A DNA stretch of 64,000 nt from NCBI GenBank assembly GCA_038523925.1, contig JBCBIY010000014.1, positions 13,568-77,567 of the forward strand, written 5' to 3'. The number at the start of each line of letters is the position of its first letter. The stretch's first letter is position 1. The DNA is from JBCBWG01 sp038523925. GTDB taxonomy: Bacteria > Pseudomonadota > Alphaproteobacteria > Rhizobiales > Hyphomicrobiaceae. The translations under genes and the position numbers were made by a program. A model generated the notes under the pieces. That model saw only the letters and a list, made by a program, of their open reading frames with translations. It did not search any database and was not told the DNA's origin. Below are positions 17,063 to 25,962 of the stretch, one piece after another.

Positions 17063-18179
17063 GTGGTGCACAGGCTTGGCGCTGGGTCTGGCGATCGCGG
17101 TCGCCGGGCTCTTTGCGTCTGCCGCTGCCTCCGCGTCGGACCGCGTTGCTGAGGATGGCGGTATCCGCTTTACGACGCCGGAAGCAGCCATCCAGCAGGG
17201 CATTGCCGCTTACAAGAGCCGCAACTACGAGATCGCGGTTCCGGCCTTCCGGGCGGCGAAGAAAGCTGGCCACTTCCTGGCACCTTTCTTCCTGGCGCGG
17301 ATCTACGCTGATGGGCGACAGGCCTACAGTGATGATGCGCGTGCCTTCCGCCTCTACCAGGAAATCGCGCGGCGCTACCTGACGTCGGTGCGGCCCGGCA
17401 GCGGGTTGCGCGCCAAGGTCGTCGCGGCGTCGGTCAAAGCCGTCGCGATGTACAAGTTTCACGGGTTGCCAAGCGCCGGGCTCAAACCTGATCCGGCCTA
17501 TGCCGTTCGGATGCTCCGGCACGCGGCCGACTTCTACAACGACATGGACGCGCAGTTCGAACTCGCGCGGCTTCAGCTTGTCGGCGCGCCGGGCTTGAAG
17601 AAAGACGCGCGCCACGCGCTTTACCGCCTTGCAAACCTCGCTGACCGGAAGCATCCGGGCGCCCAGGCGCGGCTTGCCGAGCAGTTCTGGCTTGGCCGCA
17701 ACACCGCGCCGGACCATCGCCTGGCGCTCGTCTACATCACGCTGGCGCAGAAGAACGCTCCTGAGCAGGAACGGCTTTGGATCGACGACCTGCATCAGCA
17801 GATCTACTGCGGCGCACCGAAGGAGGTGCGCAAGCAGGCGACGGGCCTTGTTGCCGGTTGGCGTGACCGCGGTCTGCGCCGACGCGTGCTTCGTGTGCCG
17901 GAGCACCACCTGCTGAGCCCGCTTGCAGGCCCCGTCCGGCAGTGCCGCAATGGCGAGCCCGTCATCAATCTGGTCGACACGCTCGAAGACGCCAGCCTGG
18001 AGACAGCGAAACCATCATCGCGGCCCGCGCGGGCGGCGGCGCCTGCATTGTTGCCAGCCGACAGTTCAGCCTCCGGCGTCTCCCCGCTCCCATGGACCGG
18101 CGACAGTCATAACGGCGCGCCATCTCAGGGCGCGCCTGAGAGTGAACCCGGCCGCTCGCTCGTCGTGCCGGCGAACTAG
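17019..18179 (+). CDS. Exported Sel1/TPR-like repeat protein
   Basis: Protein of 386 aa. The N-terminus has a basic part and a hydrophobic stretch (LALGLAIAVAGLFASAAASA) typical of a signal peptide. Residues ~50-270 form helical pairs of Sel1 type (FLAPFFLARIYADG, DMDAQFELARLQLVGAPGLK, HPGAQARLAEQFWLGRN, LALVYITLAQKN). The C-terminal ~110 residues are Pro/Ala/Ser-rich and low complexity. Sel1 proteins are adaptor scaffolds in envelope signalling and polysaccharide synthesis. The start is uncertain: ATG 17019 overlaps ilvD by 44 bases in another frame, and a TTG lies after the ilvD stop. Confidence 0.65.
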   Translation: MKVGRPKLSATPTSKWCTGLALGLAIAVAGLFASAAASASDRVAEDGGIRFTTPEAAIQQGIAAYKSRNYEIAVPAFRAAKKAGHFLAPFFLARIYADGRQAYSDDARAFRLYQEIARRYLTSVRPGSGLRAKVVAASVKAVAMYKFHGLPSAGLKPDPAYAVRMLRHAADFYNDMDAQFELARLQLVGAPGLKKDARHALYRLANLADRKHPGAQARLAEQFWLGRNTAPDHRLALVYITLAQKNAPEQERLWIDDLHQQIYCGAPKEVRKQATGLVAGWRDRGLRRRVLRVPEHHLLSPLAGPVRQCRNGEPVINLVDTLEDASLETAKPSSRPARAAAPALLPADSSASGVSPLPWTGDSHNGAPSQGAPESEPGRSLVVPAN

Positions 18180-18263
18180 ATCGGTTCAGCGCCGCGTCTG
18201 TCGGGTGAGGCGCCTCGGCGTGACCGGCGAGAGATCGAGCGTGTTTGCCCGCCGGTGCAGCCG

Positions 18264-19121
18264 TCACGCGTTGAGCTGTTGGCCAAGCCGGCCCGCCAGA
18301 TCCTGAATGTATTGCCACGCAACCCGGCCCGACCGGCCACCGCGCGTCATCGCCCACTCAAGCGAATCCCGCCGCAGCTCATCGGCGTCTATCTTCAGCC
18401 CGAAGTGTGCGACGTAGCCTTCGACCATCGCCAGATACTGATCCTGCGTCCCGTTGTGGAAGCCGAGCCAGAGCCCGAACCGATCCGAAAGAGACACTTT
18501 CTCTTCGACGGCTTCCGACGGGTTGATCGCGGTTGAGCGTTCATTCTCGACCATATCCCGCGGCATCAGGTGCCGCCGGTTGGACGTCGCATAGAAGATG
18601 ACATTGGCAGGCCGGCCCTCGATGCCGCCATCGAGCACGGCTTTGAGCGACTTGTAGCTCGTATCGTCATGGTCGAACGACAGGTCGTCGCAAAAGACGA
18701 TGAAGCGATGGTCCGTTTCGCGCATGAGGCCCAGGCAGCGCGGCAGGCTGTCAATGTCTTCGCGGTGGATCTCGACGAGCTTCAGCCCCCGATCTTGCGC
18801 GTCCGGCGACGCTGCGACTTCGGCGTGGGCGGCTTTGACGAGCGAGGACTTGCCCATGCCGCGCGCGCCCCAGAGCAACGCGTTGTTGGCTGGAAGCCCT
18901 GCTGCAAACCGCGCCGTGTTCTCGACAAGCTGGTCGGCCGCCCGGTCAATCCCCTTCAGCAGCGCAAGCGGCACGCGGTTTATCTTCGGCACCGCTTGAA
19001 AGCCATCCGGGTCCGTCTGCCAGATGTAGCCGTCGGCTGCGGCGAAGTCGGGGGCGGCGGGCGGTGCCGGTGCGAGCCGTTCCAGCGCGGCCGCAATCCG
19101 GATCAGGGCGTCGTCTGACAA
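18264..19121 (-). CDS. AAA-type ATPase of the DUF815 family
   Basis: Cytosolic ATPase, 285 aa. Walker A GARGMGKSS at 85-93, Walker B region RFIVFCDDLSFD, sensor-like YATSNRRHLMPRDM, and the arginine-rich SDRFGLWLGFHN loop, all typical of DUF815 proteins. The opening segment PDFAAADGYIWQTDPDG is also a family feature. The only in-frame start near the N-terminus is TTG 19121 (then SDDALIRI). The function of the family is not known; it is conserved next to yajC/secDF in alphaproteobacteria as far as I recall. It is divergent from yajC, with a 221-base promoter gap. Confidence 0.85.
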   Translation of the reverse strand: MSDDALIRIAAALERLAPAPPAAPDFAAADGYIWQTDPDGFQAVPKINRVPLALLKGIDRAADQLVENTARFAAGLPANNALLWGARGMGKSSLVKAAHAEVAASPDAQDRGLKLVEIHREDIDSLPRCLGLMRETDHRFIVFCDDLSFDHDDTSYKSLKAVLDGGIEGRPANVIFYATSNRRHLMPRDMVENERSTAINPSEAVEEKVSLSDRFGLWLGFHNGTQDQYLAMVEGYVAHFGLKIDADELRRDSLEWAMTRGGRSGRVAWQYIQDLAGRLGQQLNA

Positions 19122-19342
19122 GATAATGCAATCCCTTCGAGCAAGAGCCGCATCTCTATCCCGCCAAACCTTGCCGTGTCATCAGCCGCCCGGTTCGCCA
19201 GAGCGTTGCAAACGGGCCGCCAGTCCCTATAGTGCCGCCGCGCGATCGACCGTGGACACCCCGGCGATCGCTCATCCCCAGATTGCTGGCGTAGCGGCGC
19301 TTCGGCGGCCCGCGTGGCGATTGTCGAACTCAAGAGGACCCG

Positions 19343-19678
19343 ATGTTCATTACTCCTGCCTACGCGCAGGCTGCCGGCGGCGGTGGCGGCGACTTCCTCT
19401 TCTCGCTGGTGCCGATCATCCTGATGTTCGTCATCTTCTATTTCCTGCTGTTCCGCCCACAGCAACAGCGCGTGAAACAGCATCAGGAGATGGTCGCCAA
19501 CATAAAACGCGGCGACAACGTCGTCACGGCTGGCGGGCTTGTCGGTAAGGTCACGCGCGTCAAGGCGGAAGACCCTGAAGTCGAAGTCGAGATCGCAGAG
19601 AACACGCGCGTGAAGGTTGTTCGCGGGACGATCGCGGAAGTGCGCGTCAAGGGCGAAGCGGTGGTCGAGAAAGCCTGA
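19343..19678 (+). CDS. yajC: Preprotein translocase accessory subunit YajC
   Basis: Small inner-membrane protein of 111 aa, partner of SecDF. One transmembrane helix (LVPIILMFVIFYFLLFRPQQ) ends in the hallmark FRPQQQR, followed by the cytoplasmic GDNVVTAGGLVGKVTRV domain. ATG 19343 has AGAGGA upstream. It leads the operon yajC-secD-secF. Confidence 0.96.
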   Translation: MFITPAYAQAAGGGGGDFLFSLVPIILMFVIFYFLLFRPQQQRVKQHQEMVANIKRGDNVVTAGGLVGKVTRVKAEDPEVEVEIAENTRVKVVRGTIAEVRVKGEAVVEKA

Positions 19679-19782
19679 TCGCCGCTCCGGCCGGTGCTTC
19701 ACAAAGCGCTGGCCACTCGTTGTCAGATTGCGGGCGGGCGCTTAAGTCCGGTTGATCCTCGCGCGGAAAGCTTGGGACCCCA

Positions 19783-21393
19783 ATGCTCCATTTCTCGCCG
19801 TTCAAGATGATCTCGATTGCGGTGCTCTGCCTCGCGGCAATGTTCTACGCGATCCCGAACCTGTTCGACAAAGCAACTGTCGAGAGCTGGCCACGCTGGC
19901 TTCCGCAAAAGCAGATCTCGCTTGGCCTCGACCTCAGGGGCGGAGCGCACCTGCTGCTGTCGATGGACACCAACGAACTTCGCGACGATATGCTGACGAG
20001 CCTTAGGGCCGATGCCCGCGCATCGCTCCTTCGCGAACGGATTGGTTTCCGCGCGCTGGCGATCCGCAACCAAAGCGTTCAGGTCCGTGTCGCCAAAGCT
20101 GTCGACGAGCCGCGCGCGCTCACCGCGCTTCAAAGCCTGAGCCAGCCGCTCGATGGGGGTCTCCTGGTCGGCACAACTGATCGCAATGTTACGGTTGAGC
20201 GCGGCGCCGATGGCATCATCTCACTCACGCTCACTGACGCGGCGCTGCGCAAGCGCGTCACCGATGCCATTGGTGCGGCCATCGAGACCGTGCGCCGGCG
20301 CGTCGATCCCACCGGCAACGTCGATGCGACGATCACCCGGAACGGCGACGATCGCATTCTTGTGCAAGTGCCGGGCGTCGATGACACGCGGGCGCTTAAG
20401 GATCGCATCGGCAAAGTTGCGCTGCTTTCGTTCCACGCCGTCCACCAGGACCTCTACTACACCGGTGGACCGATCCCGCCCGGCTATAAGACGGCGGAGT
20501 CGGTTGAAGCGCCGGGACAGCAGTACCTCATTCGCGCAAGCTCTGTTGTACGCGGTGACGACCTTGTCGACGCGTCGCCGGGTTTTGATGAGCGCACCCG
20601 CGCGCCTGAAATCAACTTCCGCTTCAATCAGTCTGGCGGGCGCAAGTTCGGCACTTGGACGTCGGCCAACGTCGGGCGCCCATTCGCGATCCTGCTTGAT
20701 GGCCAGGTGATCTCGGCGCCCGTCGTCCAGACCGCGATCCTCGGTGGCGCCGGCCGCATCACCGGCCAGTTCACGCCGGAAGAAGCCAACAACCTCGCGA
20801 TCAACCTGAAGTCGGGCGCGTTGCCTGCCAAGCTGACGGTGATCGAAGAGCGGACAGTCGGGCCGACGCTCGGCGCGGACTCGATCGCCTCGGGCCTCTC
20901 CGCCTTCGCAATCGGCGGCATTGCGACGCTGATCTTCACGATCTTCGTCTATGGGACGTTCGGGCTCATCGCAGTCGCGGGCCTGTTCATCAACGCGCTG
21001 CTCATCATCGCCGCGATGACGCTGCTTGGCTCGACGCTGACGCTGCCGGGGATCGCCGGGCTGGTCCTCACGATCGGCATGGCGATCGATGCCAACGTCC
21101 TCATCTATGAGCGCATTCGAGAAGAGCTCCGAAACGGCAAGAACGCGGTTGAGGCGATCGACACCGGCTTCGGGCGCGCGATGGTGACCATTATCGACAG
21201 TCAGCTCACGACGCTCGCAGCAGCACTGATTATGTTCTGGCTGGGTTCGGGTCCGATCCGCGGGTTCGCTGTGACACTCTCGATCGGCATCTTCACGTCT
21301 GTGTTCACCGCAGTCACGGTCGTGCGTTTGCTCGTGTCGCTTTGGCTCCGCGCGGAACGAGCGAAAAGCCGCGCGGTCGACGTTCCGATCTAG
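19783..21393 (+). CDS. secD: Protein translocase subunit SecD
   Basis: Inner-membrane protein, 536 aa, which with SecF uses the proton gradient to pull exported proteins through SecYEG. N-terminal helix, then the D1 motif LGLDLRGGAHLLL, a large periplasmic P1 domain, and a C-terminal block of five helices (GLVLTIGMAIDANVLIYERI is the D4/D5 signature with the conserved Asp). The ATG follows yajC by 104 bases. Length is at the short end for SecD, normal for alphaproteobacteria. Confidence 0.96.
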   Translation: MLHFSPFKMISIAVLCLAAMFYAIPNLFDKATVESWPRWLPQKQISLGLDLRGGAHLLLSMDTNELRDDMLTSLRADARASLLRERIGFRALAIRNQSVQVRVAKAVDEPRALTALQSLSQPLDGGLLVGTTDRNVTVERGADGIISLTLTDAALRKRVTDAIGAAIETVRRRVDPTGNVDATITRNGDDRILVQVPGVDDTRALKDRIGKVALLSFHAVHQDLYYTGGPIPPGYKTAESVEAPGQQYLIRASSVVRGDDLVDASPGFDERTRAPEINFRFNQSGGRKFGTWTSANVGRPFAILLDGQVISAPVVQTAILGGAGRITGQFTPEEANNLAINLKSGALPAKLTVIEERTVGPTLGADSIASGLSAFAIGGIATLIFTIFVYGTFGLIAVAGLFINALLIIAAMTLLGSTLTLPGIAGLVLTIGMAIDANVLIYERIREELRNGKNAVEAIDTGFGRAMVTIIDSQLTTLAAALIMFWLGSGPIRGFAVTLSIGIFTSVFTAVTVVRLLVSLWLRAERAKSRAVDVPI

Positions 21394-21443
21394 GCGATCG
21401 CAACACACGTCCGTTTTGATTTCACGCCAACGGTTAGAGCTTC

Positions 21444-22427
21444 ATGCAACTGCTCCCGCACTTCAAAGGCCGCCACTTCATTCCGGAGGGGACGTCGGTC
21501 GACTTCATGTCGCTCCGCCGCGTCTGCTTCTGGGCCTCGATGGCGATCATGATCACGGCAGCCTCGCTGTTCGCGACGATGGGCCTGAACTACGGCGTCG
21601 ATTTCAAGGGCGGCACGATGATCGAGCTGCGCACGAAGGCGGCCGATGGTGGCACGGCCCCTCCGGCCGACATCACGGCGCTGCGCGATCAGGTCGGTGG
21701 CCTTGGCCTGGGTGACGTCCAGATCCAGGAGTTCGGCCAGCCGAGCGATGTGTTGATCCGCGTCGAGCAGCAGGGCGGCGGCGAGACGGCGCAGCAGGAT
21801 GCGCTCAACAAAGTGCTCGAAGCCGTCGGCGACGACTATGTGCAGCGCCGCGTGGAAGTTGTGGGTCCTGCGGTGTCATCGGAGTTACGCACCACGGGCA
21901 TCATCGCCGTGCTCGCATCGATCTTCGCGATCATTCTCTACATCTGGTTTCGCTTTGAGTGGCAGTTCGCCATTGGCGCCGTCATGGCGCTGACCCACGA
22001 TGTCTTGGTGACCGTCGGTGTCTTTGCGCTCTTCCAGATGGAGTTCGACCTCTCGACCGTCGCCGCGCTACTGACGATCCTCGGGTACTCGGTCAACGAC
22101 ACGGTCGTCGTCTCCGACCGCATTCGCGAGAACCTGCGCAAGTTCAAGCGTATGGCCCTGCCGGACCTGCTCAACCGCTCGATCAACGAGACGCTGTCGC
22201 GGACGCTCATGACCAGTGGCACGACGCTTATCGTGCTGTTCGCGCTCTACTTCCTCGGCGGTGAAGTCATTCGCAATTTCACCTTCGCGATGCTGTTTGG
22301 CGTGATCATCGGGACGTACTCGTCGATCTTCATCGCAGCACCGATCCTCGAATTGCTCGGCGTCAAGCGCGACTGGTCCGGCGTGACGAAGGATCAGCAG
22401 GCGGCCGCGAGCGCTGCCGCCAGCTAG
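21444..22427 (+). CDS. secF: Protein translocase subunit SecF
   Basis: Partner of SecD, 327 aa. It has the motif YGVDFKGGTMIELR after the first helix, a short periplasmic domain, and a five-helix block with LLTILGYSVNDTVVVSDRI, the SecF signature. It lies 50 bases after secD. The small genes at 22453 and 22842 follow closely and are probably co-transcribed. Confidence 0.96.
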   Translation: MQLLPHFKGRHFIPEGTSVDFMSLRRVCFWASMAIMITAASLFATMGLNYGVDFKGGTMIELRTKAADGGTAPPADITALRDQVGGLGLGDVQIQEFGQPSDVLIRVEQQGGGETAQQDALNKVLEAVGDDYVQRRVEVVGPAVSSELRTTGIIAVLASIFAIILYIWFRFEWQFAIGAVMALTHDVLVTVGVFALFQMEFDLSTVAALLTILGYSVNDTVVVSDRIRENLRKFKRMALPDLLNRSINETLSRTLMTSGTTLIVLFALYFLGGEVIRNFTFAMLFGVIIGTYSSIFIAAPILELLGVKRDWSGVTKDQQAAASAAAS

Positions 22428-22452
22428 CGCTGCGAGAGGACCAGACGCGCCG

Positions 22453-22839
22453 ATGTCAGATGACCAAAGCGGCGTCGCGCGGTTTCCCGGCCAGGCCCCG
22501 ATCGACGCCTACGGCAATGGCGGCTTTCGCTTTGCTGACATGAGCCATCGCGGCTCGCTACTCTGCCTGCCGAGCGGCATCTACGCCTGGGACGTCATCG
22601 ACCCTTCGGACATCACGCTCGGTGCGTTGGCCGGTGTCCTTCGCGAGTTGCGCCCGCCGGGCTTCCTGCTGCTTGGCACCGGCGCCAAGCAGGTTTTTCC
22701 AGATCTGGCGGTGCGCCGCGCGTTCCTCGAGGCCAAGATCGGGCTTGAACCGATGGACACCGGCGCTGCCTGCCGCACATTCAATGTGCTGCTCGCCGAG
22801 GGCCGGCCGGTTGCGGCAGCCCTGATCGCGGTGGACTAG
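22453..22839 (+). CDS. Mth938-like domain protein (NDUFAF3-like)
   Basis: Protein of 128 aa of the Mth938/DUF498 fold, whose human member NDUFAF3 is a complex I assembly factor. Visible features: IDAYGNGGFRFADMSHRGS, then LLLGTGAKQVFPDLAVRRAF, and DTGAACRTFNVLLAEGRPVA near the end. It follows secF by 25 bases and precedes an NDUFAF6-like gene by 2 bases. A role in assembly of the respiratory NADH dehydrogenase is inferred from homology, not shown. Confidence 0.8.
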   Translation: MSDDQSGVARFPGQAPIDAYGNGGFRFADMSHRGSLLCLPSGIYAWDVIDPSDITLGALAGVLRELRPPGFLLLGTGAKQVFPDLAVRRAFLEAKIGLEPMDTGAACRTFNVLLAEGRPVAAALIAVD

Positions 22840-22841
22840 CT

Positions 22842-23714
22842 ATGGCCGATGCTGAGGCGCACTCCGCACCTGCCGACCCGATCCTCGCCAGCGCCCGCGC
22901 GTTCGAACCGGACCGCTATTACACAGCCTTGATGGCGCCCTCCAACGTGCGCGATGACCTCATGGTCCTTGCCGCGTTCGCAGGCGAGATCGCGCGGATC
23001 CCGGCATTCGTGACCGAACCTATGATGGGTGAGATCCGGCTGCAGTGGTGGCGCGATGCGCTCTCAGGCCCTGTCGCGACAGGGCACCCCATTGCCGACC
23101 CCCTGCGCGCGGCGCTGGCGAAGCACGCGCTGCCGGCCGATGTGCTTGATCCTGCAATCGATGCCACGACGGATCTTCTCAAGCCCGCGCCATTCGACGA
23201 TCTCGCAGCCCTCGAGCACCACTTTGCAGCCCGCGACGGCACGCTCTTTCGCGCCGCCGCGGTCATGCTCGGGCGCGCGGATGCGGATGCGGACGCGGCT
23301 GCGGCAGCGGCCTTCAACGTTTGTGGCGCGGCGCTCGGATTCGCCGTCACAGCCGTCGAAGTGCCAGCCGTTCTGGCCCAGGGGCGCACCCTCGTGCCCC
23401 GCAGTCTCCTCAACGACCATGGCATTCCGGACCTGGACCGGCTGCCGCGCGGGCCCGGCGGACGGCCCATCGCGGAGCCATGGCGGGCCATCCGCATTGC
23501 GCTCGCAGACCACGCCGCGGAGCGGTTTGAAGCCGCCCGGAAAGCAGTTCATGCACAGGACCGCCGCGTAATCACCGCCTGCCGCCCCATGGCCATGGTC
23601 CCGCCCTATTGCAGGTTGATCCGCCGACTGCTGCCGGAGCAGGGACTCGCGAGCCGCGACGTCCTGCCCCTGCACCGGTTCTGGCGCATTTGGCGCGGTA
23701 TATCTGTGCGTTGA
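22842..23714 (+). CDS. Squalene/phytoene synthase-fold protein (NDUFAF6-like)
   Basis: Protein of 290 aa with a squalene/phytoene synthase fold: RYYTALMAPSNVRDDLMVLA, then MMGEIRLQWWRDAL, the pattern of the NDUFAF6 subgroup. It lacks a clear pair of DxxxD motifs, so prenyl synthase activity is doubtful. It starts 2 bases after the NDUFAF3-like gene. The two human homologues act in complex I biogenesis, so the pair may do the same for the bacterial enzyme. An isoprenoid role remains possible. Confidence 0.78.
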   Translation: MADAEAHSAPADPILASARAFEPDRYYTALMAPSNVRDDLMVLAAFAGEIARIPAFVTEPMMGEIRLQWWRDALSGPVATGHPIADPLRAALAKHALPADVLDPAIDATTDLLKPAPFDDLAALEHHFAARDGTLFRAAAVMLGRADADADAAAAAAFNVCGAALGFAVTAVEVPAVLAQGRTLVPRSLLNDHGIPDLDRLPRGPGGRPIAEPWRAIRIALADHAAERFEAARKAVHAQDRRVITACRPMAMVPPYCRLIRRLLPEQGLASRDVLPLHRFWRIWRGISVR

Positions 23715-23739
23715 GGACGGGATAGCTGAGCGAGGGACC

Positions 23740-25746
23740 ATGGCTCAGACGAGGATGAAAACCGGTTGGGTCGGCGCGCGGATGGTGTTGGCCGCCGCAG
23801 CGTTGCACGTCGTGTCGGCGGCGGCGGCGATCGCAGATGATCGCCTCCAGTTCGATCCTAGCAATGTTTTCGGTGCGCCGTCAGCGAGTTCACGCCCGCT
23901 TGCTCCGCCAGGCATCGGGACGCCAACGATCCGCTGGCGCCTCGAAAATCCGTTCCGCTTCTTCACCGACCCACGCGATACCGCGATGCACCGCACGACG
24001 TTTGCAGCGCTCGGCCCGGACGAGCGCCGGGATCCGGTGCTGGCTGCCGAGCGCACGCTCTCGCGCAAGTATCGCTGGGGCTGGGCTGCGAACCTCAAGG
24101 GCCGCACCTGCTGGAACGCGCGTCAGAACCGGCACGTCTGCCCGGATGGGGGCGACTATGTGAACCCAAAGCAGCATCGCATCATCGCGTCGCTCGAAGG
24201 TCTCGCCGAGGCCGATGCGGGCGCTGTGCGATGCACATGGACGGTGCGCGGCCGGTCGCGGAAGGGCAACGTCTCACGATCCGAGCGCGTTGCCTGCAGC
24301 GAACCCGTCGCGCTCGACATCCCCTATCCGTCCGGCGCGCGCGTCAGCGTTGAGATCGGCAACGCACGGGTCGCCGAGGCGCGCATCACAGTCGAGGACC
24401 TTCTGGTCGTCGGCGTTGGCGACAGCTTCGGCTCAGGCGAAGGCAATCCGGACGTGCCGGTCAAGTTCGATCGGAAGCGCTCTGCGAACTACGGCGTCGT
24501 CCGCCGCCAGATCGCGCTTGCAGGGTATCCGGCGCGCGCAGGGACATGGCGCGAGATCGGCGACCGACAGTTTCTTCGTGGCAATGCCAAGTGGCTCGAT
24601 CAGGCCTGCCACCGCTCGCTCTACTCTCACCAAGCCCGCGCCGCGCTCCAGCTCGCGGTCGAAAACCCGCAGCGGGCAATCACGTTCCTGCACTTGTCGT
24701 GCTCGGGGGCAGAGATCACGCGCGGGCTGTTCCTGCGCTACAAAGGGCACGAGTGGGTGCCAGACCCGCCCGAGTTTTCACAGATCTCCGCGATCGCGCG
24801 CGCGCAGTGCGGTCCGCGCCAGACCCGTATTCAGAGGCTGCCAGAGGCCTACCATATGCGTGGCAAGGTGCCTGATCTTGAAGGCAACCTGACGTTGCAC
24901 GAGTGCGACCGCCGCAGGTCGCGCAAGATCGACCTGATGCTTGTTTCGATTGGCGGCAACGACATGGGCTTTGCCCGCCTCGTCGCGAACGCCGTCCTGC
25001 GCGAGCAGTCTGCGATCCGGCGGCTTGGCGGCTGGTTCGGGCAGCTCTTCACCAGCCGCGAGGCAACGCGCAAGCTCGGCGAGCTTGAGCAGCGCTACAA
25101 GGCGCTGAAGCGCGCGCTGCACTACATCCTGCATGTGCCCTGGAACGAAACCGACCGTGTGATCCTCACGGCCTACCCGCCGATGGGTCTCATTGGAGAC
25201 GGGCAGACGGCGTGTCCGAGTTCGAACACCGGCATGGAGGTGCTTCCCGTCTTCTACATGAGCCGCAAGCTCGTCGCCGATGCGGAGAAGGCGGCCGCCC
25301 GGCTCAATCGGGTGATTGCAAGGGCGACACGGGTGCACGGCTGGAGTTTCGCCGAGCAACACCGCTCGCTGTTCATCGGCCACAGCATCTGTGCCGGCTA
25401 CGACGGCGTCGCGCTCTCGAGCGCTGACGATCTCCGCTTTCCGCTGAAGGTCAACGGCCGCTGGGTGCCCTACAACCCGGCTGACTATCGCCCGTATGCA
25501 TCGCGCCAGCGTTGGTTCCGCACGCCAAACGACGCGTTCCTCACCGGTAATTTCCACGTCTCCAGTTCGTCGCTGCAACGGGCCCTCAGGTCGCGCTCGT
25601 TGATGTGGACGCAGGTGTTGCTCGCCTCGACCTACTCAGGCGCGTTTCACCCGACCGCCGAGGGCCATGCGGCTATCGCCGATAGCGTCGTTCGCGTCGC
25701 CCGGCGGGTGCTCGAGAAGTACGAAGGCGGTAATCGCGTGAAATAG
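23740..25746 (+). CDS. Large exported SGNH/GDSL-family hydrolase
   Basis: Exported protein of 668 aa (signal segment VLAAAALHVVSAAAA). An SGNH hydrolase core is spread over residues ~220-650: block I GVGDSFGSGEGNPD with Ser229, block III SIGGNDMGF with Asn407, and block V HPTAEGH with His637. The N-terminal ~200 residues look like an all-beta domain (LEGLAEADAGAVRCTWTVRG). The class covers lipases, esterases and acetyl-esterases, and the spacing is much longer than in simple GDSL enzymes. ATG 23740 has GAGGGA upstream. It may end the secDF operon. Substrate unknown. Confidence 0.75.
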   Translation: MAQTRMKTGWVGARMVLAAAALHVVSAAAAIADDRLQFDPSNVFGAPSASSRPLAPPGIGTPTIRWRLENPFRFFTDPRDTAMHRTTFAALGPDERRDPVLAAERTLSRKYRWGWAANLKGRTCWNARQNRHVCPDGGDYVNPKQHRIIASLEGLAEADAGAVRCTWTVRGRSRKGNVSRSERVACSEPVALDIPYPSGARVSVEIGNARVAEARITVEDLLVVGVGDSFGSGEGNPDVPVKFDRKRSANYGVVRRQIALAGYPARAGTWREIGDRQFLRGNAKWLDQACHRSLYSHQARAALQLAVENPQRAITFLHLSCSGAEITRGLFLRYKGHEWVPDPPEFSQISAIARAQCGPRQTRIQRLPEAYHMRGKVPDLEGNLTLHECDRRRSRKIDLMLVSIGGNDMGFARLVANAVLREQSAIRRLGGWFGQLFTSREATRKLGELEQRYKALKRALHYILHVPWNETDRVILTAYPPMGLIGDGQTACPSSNTGMEVLPVFYMSRKLVADAEKAAARLNRVIARATRVHGWSFAEQHRSLFIGHSICAGYDGVALSSADDLRFPLKVNGRWVPYNPADYRPYASRQRWFRTPNDAFLTGNFHVSSSSLQRALRSRSLMWTQVLLASTYSGAFHPTAEGHAAIADSVVRVARRVLEKYEGGNRVK

Positions 25747-25962
25747 CGGTCGGCTACCGCGCGCTGTCTGGATTTGTAACGCACGCGTCTTATTTTTCTG
25801 CTTGGGCATTTCTGGCGGGCGTTTGGCGCTGTTTGTGTCAGGCGCTTTCGCCAGCGCATGTCATCATTTCATTTCAGCAATCCTGTGCCCGCAGGAACAG
25901 GTCCGACCTGTCAGATGCCGTAACCGTTGCGGCGCTTCTGACAAGAAAAAAGGTCGAGACGA

